Positions 17,756-27,105 are shown, counted from the stretch's first letter. The stretch is DNA of 64,000 nt from Azospirillum sp. (GCA_016124535.1 WGNK01000004.1:96157-160156); one strand, 5' to 3'. Program-made: numbers and translations. Notes: generated by a model from the letters alone, not told the origin.

Positions 17756-19222
17756 ATGTCTGTTCAACTGTCCGATGTCGGGTTGCTGCGTCGCCAGGCC
17801 TATATCGACGGCGCCTGGGTGGATGCCGACGAGGGCGGCACCTTTCCGGTGACCAATCCGGCCAACGGCGAATTGATCGTCGAGGTGCCCAATCTGGGTG
17901 CCGCCGAGACCCGGCGGGCGATCGCCGCCGCCGATGCCGCTTGGGGTGGCTGGCGTGCCAAGACCGCCAAGGAGCGTGCCACGCTGCTGCGCCGCTGGTT
18001 CGAGTTGATCATGGCCAACCAGGAAGATCTGGCGCGGCTGATGACGGTCGAGCAGGGCAAGCCGCTGGCCGAATCCCGTGGCGAGGTCGCCTATGGCGCC
18101 AATTTCGTCGAGTGGTTTGCCGAAGAGGCCAAGCGGGTCTACGGCGACACCATCCCGAGCCATGGTGCCGACAAGCGGATCGTCGTGCTCAAGCAGCCGA
18201 TCGGGGTGGTCGCGGCGATCACGCCGTGGAACTTCCCGATCGCGATGATCACCCGCAAATGCGCGCCGGCGCTCGCGGTCGGTTGCCCGGTGGTGGTCAA
18301 GCCGGCCGGCGAGACGCCGTTGTCGGCGCTGGCGCTGGCGGTGCTGGCCGAGCGCGCGGGTATTCCCAAGGGCGTGTTCAACGTCCTGACCACCGCTCGC
18401 TCGGCGGAGGTCGGTGGCGAGCTGACCTCGAACCCGACCGTGCGCAAGCTGTCCTTCACCGGTTCGACCGGGATCGGCAAGCTGTTGATGAAGCAGTGTG
18501 CCGGCACCGTGAAGAAGGTGTCCTTGGAACTCGGCGGCAATGCGCCGTTCATCGTGTTCGACGACGCCGATCTCGATGCCGCGGTGATTGGCGCGATGGC
18601 CAGCAAATACCGCAACACCGGGCAGACTTGCGTCTGTGCCAACCGGCTGCTGATCCAGGACGGCGTCTACGACGCCTTCGCCGACAAGCTGGCGACCGCG
18701 GTTGCGGGGCTCAAGGTCGGTTCCGGCCTGGAGACCGGTGTCCAGCAGGGACCGCTGATCAACGAAGCGGCGGTGGCCAAGGTCGAGCAGATGGTCGGCG
18801 ACGCGGTGGCCAAGGGTGCCAAGGTGGTGATCGGCGGCAAGCGCCACGCGCTCGGCGGTACCTTCTACGAGCCGACCATCCTGACCGGGGTCACCCCGGC
18901 GATGGCTTGCGCGCGTGAGGAGATTTTCGGGCCGGTGGCACCGTTGTTCCGCTTCAAGACCGACGACGAAGCGGTGGCACTCAGCAACGACACCGAATTC
19001 GGGTTGGCGGCCTATTTCTACGGCCGCGACATCGCGCGGGTATGGTCGGTCGCCGAGCGCCTGGAATATGGCATGGTCGGGATCAACGAAGGCATCATCT
19101 CGACCGAGGTCGCACCGTTCGGCGGGGTCAAGGAATCCGGGATCGGCCGCGAAGGCTCCAAATACGGCATCGACGATTTCCTGACGATCAAATATCTGTG
19201 CTTCGGCGGCCTGAAATCCTAG
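17756..19222 (+). CDS. gabD: NAD(P)-dependent succinate-semialdehyde dehydrogenase type
   Basis: 488 residues, normal for the ALDH superfamily. It carries the SSADH-like segments AAITPWNFPIAMITRKCAPALAVGC, FTGSTGIGKLLMKQCAGTVKK, ELGGNAPFIVFDDADLD with the general-base Glu, and NTGQTCVCANR with the catalytic Cys. It converts succinate semialdehyde to succinate. Within this operon it would receive the aldehyde from the upstream alcohol dehydrogenase. The start ATG 17756 has GAGGAAG ahead of it. Related aldehyde substrates such as glutarate semialdehyde cannot be excluded. Confidence 0.87.
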   Translation: MSVQLSDVGLLRRQAYIDGAWVDADEGGTFPVTNPANGELIVEVPNLGAAETRRAIAAADAAWGGWRAKTAKERATLLRRWFELIMANQEDLARLMTVEQGKPLAESRGEVAYGANFVEWFAEEAKRVYGDTIPSHGADKRIVVLKQPIGVVAAITPWNFPIAMITRKCAPALAVGCPVVVKPAGETPLSALALAVLAERAGIPKGVFNVLTTARSAEVGGELTSNPTVRKLSFTGSTGIGKLLMKQCAGTVKKVSLELGGNAPFIVFDDADLDAAVIGAMASKYRNTGQTCVCANRLLIQDGVYDAFADKLATAVAGLKVGSGLETGVQQGPLINEAAVAKVEQMVGDAVAKGAKVVIGGKRHALGGTFYEPTILTGVTPAMACAREEIFGPVAPLFRFKTDDEAVALSNDTEFGLAAYFYGRDIARVWSVAERLEYGMVGINEGIISTEVAPFGGVKESGIGREGSKYGIDDFLTIKYLCFGGLKS

Positions 19223-19354
19223 TGCCGAACCGGGGCAACGCTGCCGGCGACAGCGGCAGCGGGATGGGGTAGAAACGGCGGGCATGACGGCGGCGGGGTT
19301 GCCGTCATGCCCGGCCGGTGGCGCCGGGCTCCTGCATCCCCTGGGACTTCGACG

Positions 19355-20137
19355 GTGCGGATCGCGACCTGGAACGTCAATTCGGTCAAGGCAAGGCTGC
19401 CGAACGTCTGCTCCTGGCTGGAGCAGGCCGCCCCTGATGTCGTACTGTTTCAGGAAATCAAATGCGAGACCGCGGCCTTTCCCGGATCGGTGTTCGAGGC
19501 GCTGGGTTACCGGGCCGCGGCGCTGGGTCAGAAAAGCTACAACGGCGTTGCCATCCTGTCGAAACGGCCGATCGAGGACCTGCGCGAGGGTTTGCCCGGC
19601 GACAGCGACGACGTCCAGGCGCGCTACCTCGAGGCGACCATCGACGGCGTCCGTATCGCCTCGCTCTATCTGCCCAACGGCAACCCGGTGGGCACCGAGA
19701 AATATCCTTACAAGCTGCGCTGGATGGCACGCCTGCGCGACCACGCCGCTGGTTTGCTGGCGACCGAGCAGCCTTTCGTGCTGGGCGGCGACTACAACAT
19801 CATTCCGGCGGCGGAAGACGTGTACGACCCGGCCGCCTGGGCGACCGATGCGCTGTTCCGTCTGGAGTCGCGCTCGGCTTTCCGCGCCCTGGTCAATCTC
19901 GGGCTGACCGAGGCCTATCGGGCGCTCCATCCGGTGGGGGCCGGCGAGCCGCCTGCCTACACTTTCTGGGATTACCAGGCCGGGCGGTGGCCGCGCGACC
20001 AGGGGCTGCGGATCGACCACTTCCTGCTTTCGCCCCAGGCCGCAGACCGACTGGTCGGCTGCACTATAGACCGCGGGCCACGGGCCGGGGAAAAGGCATC
20101 CGACCATACCCCGGTGGTGCTGGAGTTGACCGGCTGA
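19355..20137 (+). CDS. xth: Exodeoxyribonuclease III
   Basis: 260 residues, GTG start giving MRIATWNVNSVKARL. Catalytic motifs of the AP-endonuclease family are NVNS, FQEIKCE, LPNGNP, LGGDYNI, DQGLRIDHFLLS and the C-terminal SDHTPVVLEL. It acts in base-excision repair of abasic DNA. The frame is open upstream to 19307 without ribosome-binding support. It is monocistronic or leads the small gene group that follows. Confidence 0.93.
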   Translation: MRIATWNVNSVKARLPNVCSWLEQAAPDVVLFQEIKCETAAFPGSVFEALGYRAAALGQKSYNGVAILSKRPIEDLREGLPGDSDDVQARYLEATIDGVRIASLYLPNGNPVGTEKYPYKLRWMARLRDHAAGLLATEQPFVLGGDYNIIPAAEDVYDPAAWATDALFRLESRSAFRALVNLGLTEAYRALHPVGAGEPPAYTFWDYQAGRWPRDQGLRIDHFLLSPQAADRLVGCTIDRGPRAGEKASDHTPVVLELTG

Positions 20138-20210
20138 CTATGGTACGGACCGCTTACCGATTGAAGCAATCCTGTACGTTTTTCGTTCCAGCACTTAGAG
20201 ACATCCGATC

Positions 20211-21023
20211 GTGACTGCTCCTCCCAAAGGCGCGCGCCGGCCGCAAAAGGGCCGTGTTGCCCGCTTTGCCGATGCCCTGAAACCGGTCAAGGCGCGCCAG
20301 CCGCTCCTGCCGGTGCTCCATACCGTCGGCGGCCTCCAGCTGAGGACGATCATCGAGCATGACAAGGTGGTGCCAGGTCCCAGCCCCGGTTACGCCGAGC
20401 CGCTGATCCATCTGTCCTATGGCCGGCCGCTCTATCACCCGCTCAACGGCACCATCGATCCGGCATCCAATCTGTGCGGCCCGGTGGTGTTGATGTTCGA
20501 TCCCGAGTTGATCGAGGACGCCGCCGGGCTCTATCCGTTCGACAGCACGGCGCTTGCCAATGGCCGGCTGGCGCCGCTGGTCAACGACGAGTCGGAGCTC
20601 GATGGCTATGAGCTGCGGGCGATCAGGGTGGCGCCGGCGCGGCTGGTCCGGGCGTTCTACGGCTCCAATTTTCGCTATCTGATCGAGTCTCCGAACCCGG
20701 AGCGCAGCCTGTTCAAGCGCCACAATTCCGCGCTGCAGGATTACGCCTCCTGGCTCGACGGGTTGCATGAGCAAAATCAGATGGGCCTGAGCACCCTGGA
20801 GCTGCAATTCGACGAGGAGATCGTGGTCTCCGAGCATCTCAAGGCGATCATCCTGCCGACCATCCTGCTGGCCGATCGCATCATCGCCGATTTCCTGATG
20901 GCCTATCGGATTTCCGCGATGGGCTATACCTGGTTCGGCGGCGAGGCCTCGCTCTATGCCGGTGCCATCCGCCAGTTGGTCGCCGAGCACACCAATGTCA
21001 TGGGGCTGGCTCGCCATGAGTGA
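20211..21023 (+). CDS. Conserved-looking hypothetical protein
   Basis: 270 residues, no signal peptide, soluble and mostly alpha/beta by composition. Family not recognised. Notable stretches are IHLSYGRPLYHPLNGTIDPAS and IILPTILLADRIIADFLMAYRISAMGYTW. The 3' end overlaps the next gene by 8 bases, so the two unknown proteins are translationally coupled and probably act together. Confidence 0.75.
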   Translation: MTAPPKGARRPQKGRVARFADALKPVKARQPLLPVLHTVGGLQLRTIIEHDKVVPGPSPGYAEPLIHLSYGRPLYHPLNGTIDPASNLCGPVVLMFDPELIEDAAGLYPFDSTALANGRLAPLVNDESELDGYELRAIRVAPARLVRAFYGSNFRYLIESPNPERSLFKRHNSALQDYASWLDGLHEQNQMGLSTLELQFDEEIVVSEHLKAIILPTILLADRIIADFLMAYRISAMGYTWFGGEASLYAGAIRQLVAEHTNVMGLARHE

Positions 21024-21855
21024 CGACTTCAAGCTGATCGGTTTCCTCGATCTGGCCGCCGACTATGCCGGCTTCGTCGATCCGGTGTTTCTCGGCGATG
21101 GCGAACGGGCAATTCAGCGGGTTGGCGCCGACGGCGACACCGTCAGCCATTTCGACATCATCGCCTCCAGCCTGCCGGTGGCGTTGAAGGCCAATGGCGA
21201 CGAGGTCTGCCGGGTGGTCGGCGAGCGCCGGCTGTTCGCGTTCCGCTTTCCCGACCAGTCGATCGCCTGCGGCGACCGCGACCAGCTGGCACAGGCGCTG
21301 CGCAGCCGGTTCTTTGAGCTCTACACCGGCCGGTCGGCCACGATCTATCCGCTGCTGATCCTCGACGTGCTGTCGTTCCTCGGCGACGAGGACGCCGTGT
21401 TCGAGGAGCTGGATTACAATCGCTCGCCGGCGGCGTTCCAGAAATACCTCGCGCGCAGCCGGGAACATCTGGCGCTGCTCCAGCTGTCGCGGGAAGATTT
21501 CAAATACGCCGCGCTGTCCGGGCGCCTGCATTTTCCGACCCGCGAGACGATCATCAATATCGACGAGGCCAGTTTGCGCCGCCTGCTTGCCCAGGGCGTA
21601 CGCAAGCTGGCGACCCGGCGGCTGTGGGCGGTGTTCGCGCTGCTGTGCGTGCTGGCGGTGGTGATCTTTTCCGACAAGCTGATACCCTTGGTTGGGATCA
21701 CGCCGGCCGCGCTGGCGCTCGGTTTTCAGGTCGCCGGTACCATCGCCGTGTTCTGGCTGTTCCTGGAATTGATCCTGGGCTCGGGCAAGCTGTCGCGGCG
21801 CCAGCTGGTGCCCTGGCTGGTGGTCCGCATCCGCGAGGCCGCCCGCAAGGCTTGA
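21016..21855 (+). CDS. Hypothetical membrane-anchored protein
   Basis: 279 residues. The soluble N-terminal three quarters is of unknown fold, then two hydrophobic helices at about 203-222 (WAVFALLCVLAVVIFSDKLIP) and 229-256. The C-terminal tail is basic. ATG 21016 lies inside the end of the preceding unknown gene. Family not recognised. The pair looks like a cytosolic protein plus a C-terminally anchored partner. Confidence 0.72.
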   Translation: MSDDFKLIGFLDLAADYAGFVDPVFLGDGERAIQRVGADGDTVSHFDIIASSLPVALKANGDEVCRVVGERRLFAFRFPDQSIACGDRDQLAQALRSRFFELYTGRSATIYPLLILDVLSFLGDEDAVFEELDYNRSPAAFQKYLARSREHLALLQLSREDFKYAALSGRLHFPTRETIINIDEASLRRLLAQGVRKLATRRLWAVFALLCVLAVVIFSDKLIPLVGITPAALALGFQVAGTIAVFWLFLELILGSGKLSRRQLVPWLVVRIREAARKA

Positions 21856-21871
21856 CGAAGGTTTCGGGCCG

Positions 21872-22399
21872 ATGACCGCAGCGCCAGCGCCTGACCAACT
21901 TGCGGCCGATCGTCCGGTCCTGACCGGCGGCTGCTTGTGTGGTGCGGTGCGCTACCGGGTCAGCGGCCCGATGAGCCGTGAGGGGGCCGGCTATTGCCAT
22001 TGCCGGATGTGCCAGCGCTCGACCGGGGCGCCGGTGGTCGCCTGGGCGTCCTTTCCGGCCGAAGCCTTCGCCTTCACGGCTGGCGATCCGGTCGCCTACC
22101 GCTCCTCGGCGGAAGCGATCCGGCGCTTTTGCGGCTGTTGCGGTACCCAGCTGACCTTCGCCTATCTTGAGGGACCGCCGTTTCTCGATATCGCCATCGC
22201 CACGCTCGATGATCCCCGGGCGGTGCCGCCGCAATTCCATCTCTGGACCGCCAGCCGGATTCCCTGGCTGAAATTGGGCGACGATTTGCCGGCTTTCGAT
22301 GGCCACGGAGCGGATTTCCGCCCGACCGGCGGGATGGCGGCGGGACCTCAATCCTCGTCCGCGAATGCGCCGTTGTTGCCGGGGACCGATCCGGACTAG
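21872..22399 (+). CDS. GFA-family (glutathione-dependent formaldehyde-activating type) zinc protein
   Basis: 175 residues. Zinc cysteines follow the GFA pattern: GGCLCGAVRYRV, GYCHCRMCQRSTGAPV and RRFCGCCGTQLTF. The family is mostly uncharacterised; Gfa itself aids formation of S-hydroxymethylglutathione. The tail after about residue 150 is low complexity. It is 16 bases downstream of the preceding gene and likely in the same transcript. Confidence 0.85.
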   Translation: MTAAPAPDQLAADRPVLTGGCLCGAVRYRVSGPMSREGAGYCHCRMCQRSTGAPVVAWASFPAEAFAFTAGDPVAYRSSAEAIRRFCGCCGTQLTFAYLEGPPFLDIAIATLDDPRAVPPQFHLWTASRIPWLKLGDDLPAFDGHGADFRPTGGMAAGPQSSSANAPLLPGTDPD

Positions 22400-22434
22400 A
22401 CTTCCCAGCTGCCGCCAATCCGGGCCATCCGATC

Positions 22435-23010
22435 ATGCCCAAGAGTGAACCCGACCCCAAGGCCGAAATGCGGGCGATGTTGGCGACGCTGGAGATCCAG
22501 GCCGCGGAGGCGGCACAGTTGGCGATGCTGGTGGAGCGCGGCCTGAAGGCGGAAACCTATGCCGCCTACCACGAGTTTCGCTCCAAAATCGGCGAGTTTC
22601 GTGCGCTGGTCAGCTTGCTCGATGCGCGTCTGGGTGGCCTCGACGACCAGCGCGCCGGCGATTTGCGCGAGCAATTTCAGCGGCTCGACCAGCTTGTGTT
22701 GACCATGGTGGTGCGCGCCGCCAAGTCGTTTTTCGTCATTCTGGCCGAGAGCAAGGTGTTTCCGCTCGGCGCCCACGATCTGTTTTTGCCCGAATTGGCC
22801 AGCCTGGATGAGGCCGAGGAGCGGCTGCGCCGGCCGGATTATGCCGCCGCCGTGGGACCTTCGGTGCTGCACGACCTCGATGAGGCCCGCGAGCGGCTGA
22901 AACTGGTGCTCAACCGCCTGCCGGCGCTGCCCGACTTCAGCGGCCTGCCGACCCTGCCCAAAGAGCTGGAACACCGCCCGACCCGCGAAGACTACTACTA
23001 CCGCGGCTAG
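22435..23010 (+). CDS. Hypothetical protein, predicted helical
   Basis: 191 residues, rich in Ala, Leu, Glu and Arg with no signal peptide or TM segment. The alternating hydrophobic pattern over residues 10-110 suggests a helical bundle. It ends in an acidic/aromatic tail EDYYYRG. Family not recognised. A GC-rich hairpin follows immediately and ends the transcript facing alanine dehydrogenase. Confidence 0.7.
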   Translation: MPKSEPDPKAEMRAMLATLEIQAAEAAQLAMLVERGLKAETYAAYHEFRSKIGEFRALVSLLDARLGGLDDQRAGDLREQFQRLDQLVLTMVVRAAKSFFVILAESKVFPLGAHDLFLPELASLDEAEERLRRPDYAAAVGPSVLHDLDEARERLKLVLNRLPALPDFSGLPTLPKELEHRPTREDYYYRG

Positions 23011-23038
23011 GCGTTCCGCTCTGGATTTTGGGGGGGGG

Positions 23039-23060
23039 CGGGGGGCCTCGCGGCCCCCCG
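23039..23060. terminator. GC-rich hairpin between convergent genes
   Basis: CGGGGGGCC, loop TCGC, GGCCCCCCG. It lies between the 3' ends of the hypothetical gene (plus) and alanine dehydrogenase (minus). On the plus strand it is followed by the T-rich GTTCTGTTAT. Same GGGGGCC/GGCCCCC type as 4361 and 56867. Confidence 0.55.
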
Positions 23061-23069
23061 GTTCTGTTA

Positions 23070-24188
23070 TCAGGCGTTGATCATGGTCAGCGGATCGACC
23101 ACGGCGTAGCCGTGCTCCTCGGCGACCGCGCGGCAGGTTACCTTGCCGGCACAGACATTGAGCCCGAGCCGGAAATTGGGGTTCTCCAGCAGTGCCTGGC
23201 GCCAGCCCTTGTCTGCGAGCGCCAGGCCGTAGGGCAGGGTGGCGTTGTTCAGCGCATAAGTCGAGGTGCTGGGGACGGCGCCCGGCATATTGGCGACGCA
23301 GTAATGAACCACGCCGTCCACGACATAGGTCGGGTCGGCGTGGGTGGTGGCGTGGGAGGTCTCGAAACAGCCGCCCTGATCGATCGCGACATCGACCAGC
23401 ACCGAGCCCGGCTGCATGCGTTTGACCATGTCGGCGGAGACCAGCTTGGGCGCCTCGGCGCCGACCACCAGGACGGCGCCGATCACCAGATCCGCCTCCA
23501 GGACATATTGCTCAAGCGCGGCGCGGGTCGAATAGACGGTCTTGAGTGCCGGAGCATAGTGCTGTGACAAGGTGCCGAGAACATCGACCCGGCGGTCGAG
23601 CACGGTCACATCGGCGCCCATGCCGAGCGCCATCTGGATCGCGTTCTCGCCGACCACGCCGCCGCCGATCACCACCACCTTGGCCGGGGCGACGCCGGGC
23701 ACGCCGCCCAGCAGCTTGCCGCGGCCGCCATGGGCGCGCTCAAGCGAATGGGCGCCGGCCTGGATCGACAAGCGGCCGGCGACCTGGGACATCGGCGCCA
23801 GCAGCGGCAGACCGCCGCGGCCGTCGCTGACCGTCTCGTAGGCGATGCACACGGCGTTGCTGGCGACCAGGTCGCGGGTCTGTTCGGGGTCGGGGGCGAG
23901 GTGGAGATAGGTGAACAGCACCTGGCCCGGCCGCAGCATCTTGCGTTCGACCGGCTGGGGTTCCTTGACCTTGATCACCATCTCGGCGCGGGCAAACACG
24001 GTGGCGGCGTCGGCGGCGATGTCCGCACCGGCCGCCTGATAGGCGCCGTCGCTGCGGCCGATGCCGCCACCAGCACCGGTTTCGACCAGGACCTGGTGGC
24101 CATGGGCGACGAATTCCTGAACGCTGTCGGGGGTCAGGCCGACGCGGTATTCGTGATTCTTGATTTCCCTGGGCACGCCGATCAGCAT
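23070..24188 (-). CDS. ald: Alanine dehydrogenase
   Basis: 372 residues, standard length. It catalyses NAD-dependent reversible deamination of L-alanine to pyruvate. It starts MLIGVPREIKNHEYRVGLTP, contains KVKEPQPVE with the catalytic Lys, YLHLAPDPEQT with the catalytic His, and the Rossmann motif VVIGGGVVGENA. The start at 24188 has GGAGGAAACAA directly upstream. The frame stays open far upstream, antisense to the Lrp gene, but that is not coding. It is divergent from an Lrp/AsnC regulator, the usual arrangement for alanine-inducible ald. Confidence 0.95.
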   Translation of the reverse strand: MLIGVPREIKNHEYRVGLTPDSVQEFVAHGHQVLVETGAGGGIGRSDGAYQAAGADIAADAATVFARAEMVIKVKEPQPVERKMLRPGQVLFTYLHLAPDPEQTRDLVASNAVCIAYETVSDGRGGLPLLAPMSQVAGRLSIQAGAHSLERAHGGRGKLLGGVPGVAPAKVVVIGGGVVGENAIQMALGMGADVTVLDRRVDVLGTLSQHYAPALKTVYSTRAALEQYVLEADLVIGAVLVVGAEAPKLVSADMVKRMQPGSVLVDVAIDQGGCFETSHATTHADPTYVVDGVVHYCVANMPGAVPSTSTYALNNATLPYGLALADKGWRQALLENPNFRLGLNVCAGKVTCRAVAEEHGYAVVDPLTMINA

Positions 24189-24332
24189 TTGTTTCCTCCA
24201 CGCCAGAGCTGCCGTAACCAGCGACCATCCTAGCCCAAAGGGCGGAAAAGGTGCTTGCGTCGATCGTTGCGAAACCTTAGGACTTTCGCAGAAACTTGCG
24301 TGATTTGGCCAAGAGCATCGAAGGATCTGCAG

Positions 24333-24794
24333 ATGATCGAGCTGGATGCGATCGATCGTAAGATACTGGCGGCGCTCCAGCGCGACGGCCGGATGACCAA
24401 TGCCGAGCTGGCGCAGCAGATCAACCTGTCGGCTTCTGCGTGCCTGAGACGGGTGCGCCGGCTGGAGGATGACGGCGTGATCGATGGCTATGTCATGCTG
24501 GTCAACCAGACCGCGATCGGCCGCTCGGCCAGCGTGTTCGTCGAAATCACCCTGGACTCCCAGAGCGATGACAACCTCGACCGCTTCGAGGCCGCGGTCG
24601 CCGCCTGTCCCGACGTGATGGAATGCTATCTGATGGCCGGCGAGTTCGATTACCTGGTCCGGGTCGCCGCGCGTGACACCGGCGATTTCGAACGCATCCA
24701 CCGCAGCGTGCTGACCAGCCTGCCCGGCGTCGCCCGCACCCGCTCGTGCTTCGTGATGCGCCCGGTGTGCAAGAAGACCAGCTTCGAGGTTTAG
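24333..24794 (+). CDS. Lrp/AsnC-family transcriptional regulator
   Basis: 153 residues. The winged-helix N-terminus (ELDAIDRKILAALQRDGRMTNAELAQQINLSASACLRRVRRLE) and C-terminal RAM ligand-binding domain (MECYLMAGEFDYLVRVAARD) are complete. It is divergently transcribed from alanine dehydrogenase with a 144-base shared promoter region, so it is probably the alanine-responsive activator (AldR/AlaR type). Confidence 0.93.
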   Translation: MIELDAIDRKILAALQRDGRMTNAELAQQINLSASACLRRVRRLEDDGVIDGYVMLVNQTAIGRSASVFVEITLDSQSDDNLDRFEAAVAACPDVMECYLMAGEFDYLVRVAARDTGDFERIHRSVLTSLPGVARTRSCFVMRPVCKKTSFEV

Positions 24795-24842
24795 GCCGGC
24801 GGAGCGGGAGCCGCGGCCGGATTGCGTGACAGGAGGAGACGG

Positions 24843-25253
24843 ATGGCATACGCGATCAAAGCCGGGATCGACGATCCCGCGGCCGCGACCTTCGCGTTCC
24901 TGAAGCAGAAGACGATGTATGGCGGCAAGCACATTGCCGCGGGCGACACGGTCTTCGTCTTCGCCAGCGAGAATGAGGGCGGGCGAGGTCTCGTCGCCTC
25001 GGGCATCGTCACCGCCGCCGAAGCGATCGCCGGGGTGCCGGGGATTGCCCGGCAAACGCCCTGTGTCAGCATCTTCGTCCGTTGCACCGCGCTTGCCAGA
25101 CGGCCGCTGGGGCGCAGCGAACTCAAAGGCTTTGCAGACTGGCATGACGGCCGGCCCGAGACCGAGCTGAATTTCAAATTCTATCGCCAGGCGACCAACA
25201 AGATCGTCGGCATCTCGGACGAAACCGCCGATTTTCTGCGCGGGTTCTTTTAG
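24843..25253 (+). CDS. Hypothetical protein, possible PUA/EVE-like fold
   Basis: 136 residues with a very strong ribosome-binding site (AGGAGGAGACGG before ATG 24843). The pattern AGDTVFVFASENEGGRGLVASGIVTAAE and the beta-rich layout resemble PUA-superfamily (EVE/ASCH) nucleic-acid-binding proteins, but I cannot confirm this without profile comparison. It is 48 bases after the Lrp-type gene and could be co-transcribed. Confidence 0.7.
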   Translation: MAYAIKAGIDDPAAATFAFLKQKTMYGGKHIAAGDTVFVFASENEGGRGLVASGIVTAAEAIAGVPGIARQTPCVSIFVRCTALARRPLGRSELKGFADWHDGRPETELNFKFYRQATNKIVGISDETADFLRGFF

Positions 25254-25284
25254 GACTCCGGACCACGCATCCTGACCGCCGCCC

Positions 25285-27105
25285 TCAGGCCGACGCCGGG
25301 TCCGGCTCCCGGTCATCAAAACTCTGGAGGCCGTAGAGACGGGCGTAGAGGCCGGCCTGGGCGAGCAACTCGGCGTGGCTGCCGGATTCGGCGACCCTTC
25401 CGCCTTCCAGGACATAGATGCAGTCGGCGTCGACGATGGTCGACAGGCGGTGGGCGATCACCAGGGTGGTGCGGCCGGCACGCAGCCGGCGCAGTGCGTC
25501 CTGGACCGCGCGTTCGGACTCGGTGTCCAGCGCCGAGGTCGCCTCGTCGAGCAGCAGGATCGGGGCGTTGCGCAGCATGGCGCGGGCAATCGCGATGCGC
25601 TGGCGCTGGCCGCCCGACAGCTTGACCCCGTGCTCGCCGATCACGGTGTCATAGCCCTCGGGCAGGCTCGCGATGAAATCATGGGCGGCGGCCGAGCGGG
25701 CGGCGTCCTCGATCTCGGTCTGGCTGGCACCCTGGCGGCCATAGGCGATATTGGCGCGGATGGTCTCGTCGAACAGCGCGGTTTCCTGGCTGACCAGGGC
25801 GATGCGCGCGCGCAGGGACGCCATGGTGACGCAGCGGACATCGCTGCCGCCGATCGTGACCCGCCCGGCCTCGACATCGTAGAAGCGCGGGATCAGATTG
25901 AGCACGGTCGATTTACCGGCGCCCGAGGGGCCGACCAGCGCCACGGTCCGCCCGGCCGGGACATTGAGCGAGATGCCGCGCAGGGCCGGCACACCGGGGG
26001 CATAGCAGAAATCGACCGCCTCGAAGCAGATGTCGTGGCGGTCGACCGCGAGCGGCCGGGCTTCGGGACGGTCGAGGATCGCCGGCTTGGCGTCGAGCAT
26101 CTCGAACACCCGGTCGGCTGCCGCCAGCCCGTTCTGGAGCAGGGCGTTCAGCTTCGACAGCCGCTTCATCGGCTCGTAGGCGAGCAGGAAGGCGGCGATG
26201 AACGACATCAGCTCGCCGACCGTGCTGGCGCCGTCGATCACCCGAAAGCCGCCATAGACGATCACCGAGACGATCGCCATCCCGCTCAAGACCTCGGTCA
26301 CCGGCGAGGTTTTCGCCGCGGTGCGGAAGGCCTTGTGGACCAGGTGGAAGATGCGGTCGATGATTGCCGCCACCCGTTGCTGCTCGTAGGCCTCCATGCC
26401 ATAGGCCTTGACATGGCGGATGCCCTGGAAGGTCTGGTTGAGCACGGTGGAGAACTGGCCAAGCTCGGCCTGGGTGCTGGTCGACACCCGGCGCATCCGC
26501 TTGCCCATCTTCGCCACGAACACCCCGGCGACCGGAAAGGCGCAGAAGGCGCCGGTCGCTAGAATCCAGTCCTGGTAGAACATGACGCCGACCAGCACCA
26601 CCAGGGTCAGGACGCTCTTGATCATGCTGGTCAGCACTTCGGCAACCACGCCGCGCATCACCCCGACATCGTTGATCACCCGCGAGATCAGGTGGCCGGC
26701 CGAAGTGGCGTGGAAAAACGCCAGGTCGGCGCAGATCAGATGGTCGTAGAGGTCGCGCTGCAAATCGGCGACGATGCGCTGGCCGACATGGTTCATCTGC
26801 ACCGAATGGACGAAATCGGCGATGCCGCGCAGCAGGAAGGCGAGAAATACCATGCCGGCGACCGGCAGCACCAGCGAGCGGTCGCGCTGCTGGAACACCC
26901 CGTCCATCACCGGCTCCATCAGCCGGGCCATGGCGCCGGTGGTGGCGGCGGCGACGCCCATGAACAGCATGGCGACGACCAGGCGGTTCCGATGGGGGGC
27001 GACATAGCCGACCACCAGCCGCCGAACCAGAGTCCAGCTGTCGGTGGGACGGGCGGCGGGGGCGTTTGAGTCGGCCAAGGCGGTACCGTCGCAGGTTGCG
27101 GGCAT
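25285..27105 (-). CDS. msbA: ABC exporter, MsbA-like fused permease/ATPase
   Basis: 606 residues in the half-transporter layout. Six TM helices lie within residues about 25-320. The nucleotide-binding domain has GPSGAGKST, signature KLSGGQRQRIAIARAM, Walker B ILLLDEATSALD and the H-loop VIAHRLSTI. It probably flips lipid A-core or another lipid from the inner leaflet; other lipid or drug exporters of the same type are possible. ATG 27105 was chosen; a TTG at 27150 would add 15 residues. It is convergent with the upstream small gene (31 bases between stops). Confidence 0.88.
   Translation of the reverse strand: MPATCDGTALADSNAPAARPTDSWTLVRRLVVGYVAPHRNRLVVAMLFMGVAAATTGAMARLMEPVMDGVFQQRDRSLVLPVAGMVFLAFLLRGIADFVHSVQMNHVGQRIVADLQRDLYDHLICADLAFFHATSAGHLISRVINDVGVMRGVVAEVLTSMIKSVLTLVVLVGVMFYQDWILATGAFCAFPVAGVFVAKMGKRMRRVSTSTQAELGQFSTVLNQTFQGIRHVKAYGMEAYEQQRVAAIIDRIFHLVHKAFRTAAKTSPVTEVLSGMAIVSVIVYGGFRVIDGASTVGELMSFIAAFLLAYEPMKRLSKLNALLQNGLAAADRVFEMLDAKPAILDRPEARPLAVDRHDICFEAVDFCYAPGVPALRGISLNVPAGRTVALVGPSGAGKSTVLNLIPRFYDVEAGRVTIGGSDVRCVTMASLRARIALVSQETALFDETIRANIAYGRQGASQTEIEDAARSAAAHDFIASLPEGYDTVIGEHGVKLSGGQRQRIAIARAMLRNAPILLLDEATSALDTESERAVQDALRRLRAGRTTLVIAHRLSTIVDADCIYVLEGGRVAESGSHAELLAQAGLYARLYGLQSFDDREPDPASA

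Noticed and set aside
17624..20107. 827-codon open frame on the minus strand
   Set aside because: It is antisense to alcohol dehydrogenase, semialdehyde dehydrogenase and exonuclease III, all clearly coding. Its Arg/Gln/His-rich translation has no domain signal. Long antisense frames are expected at this G+C.
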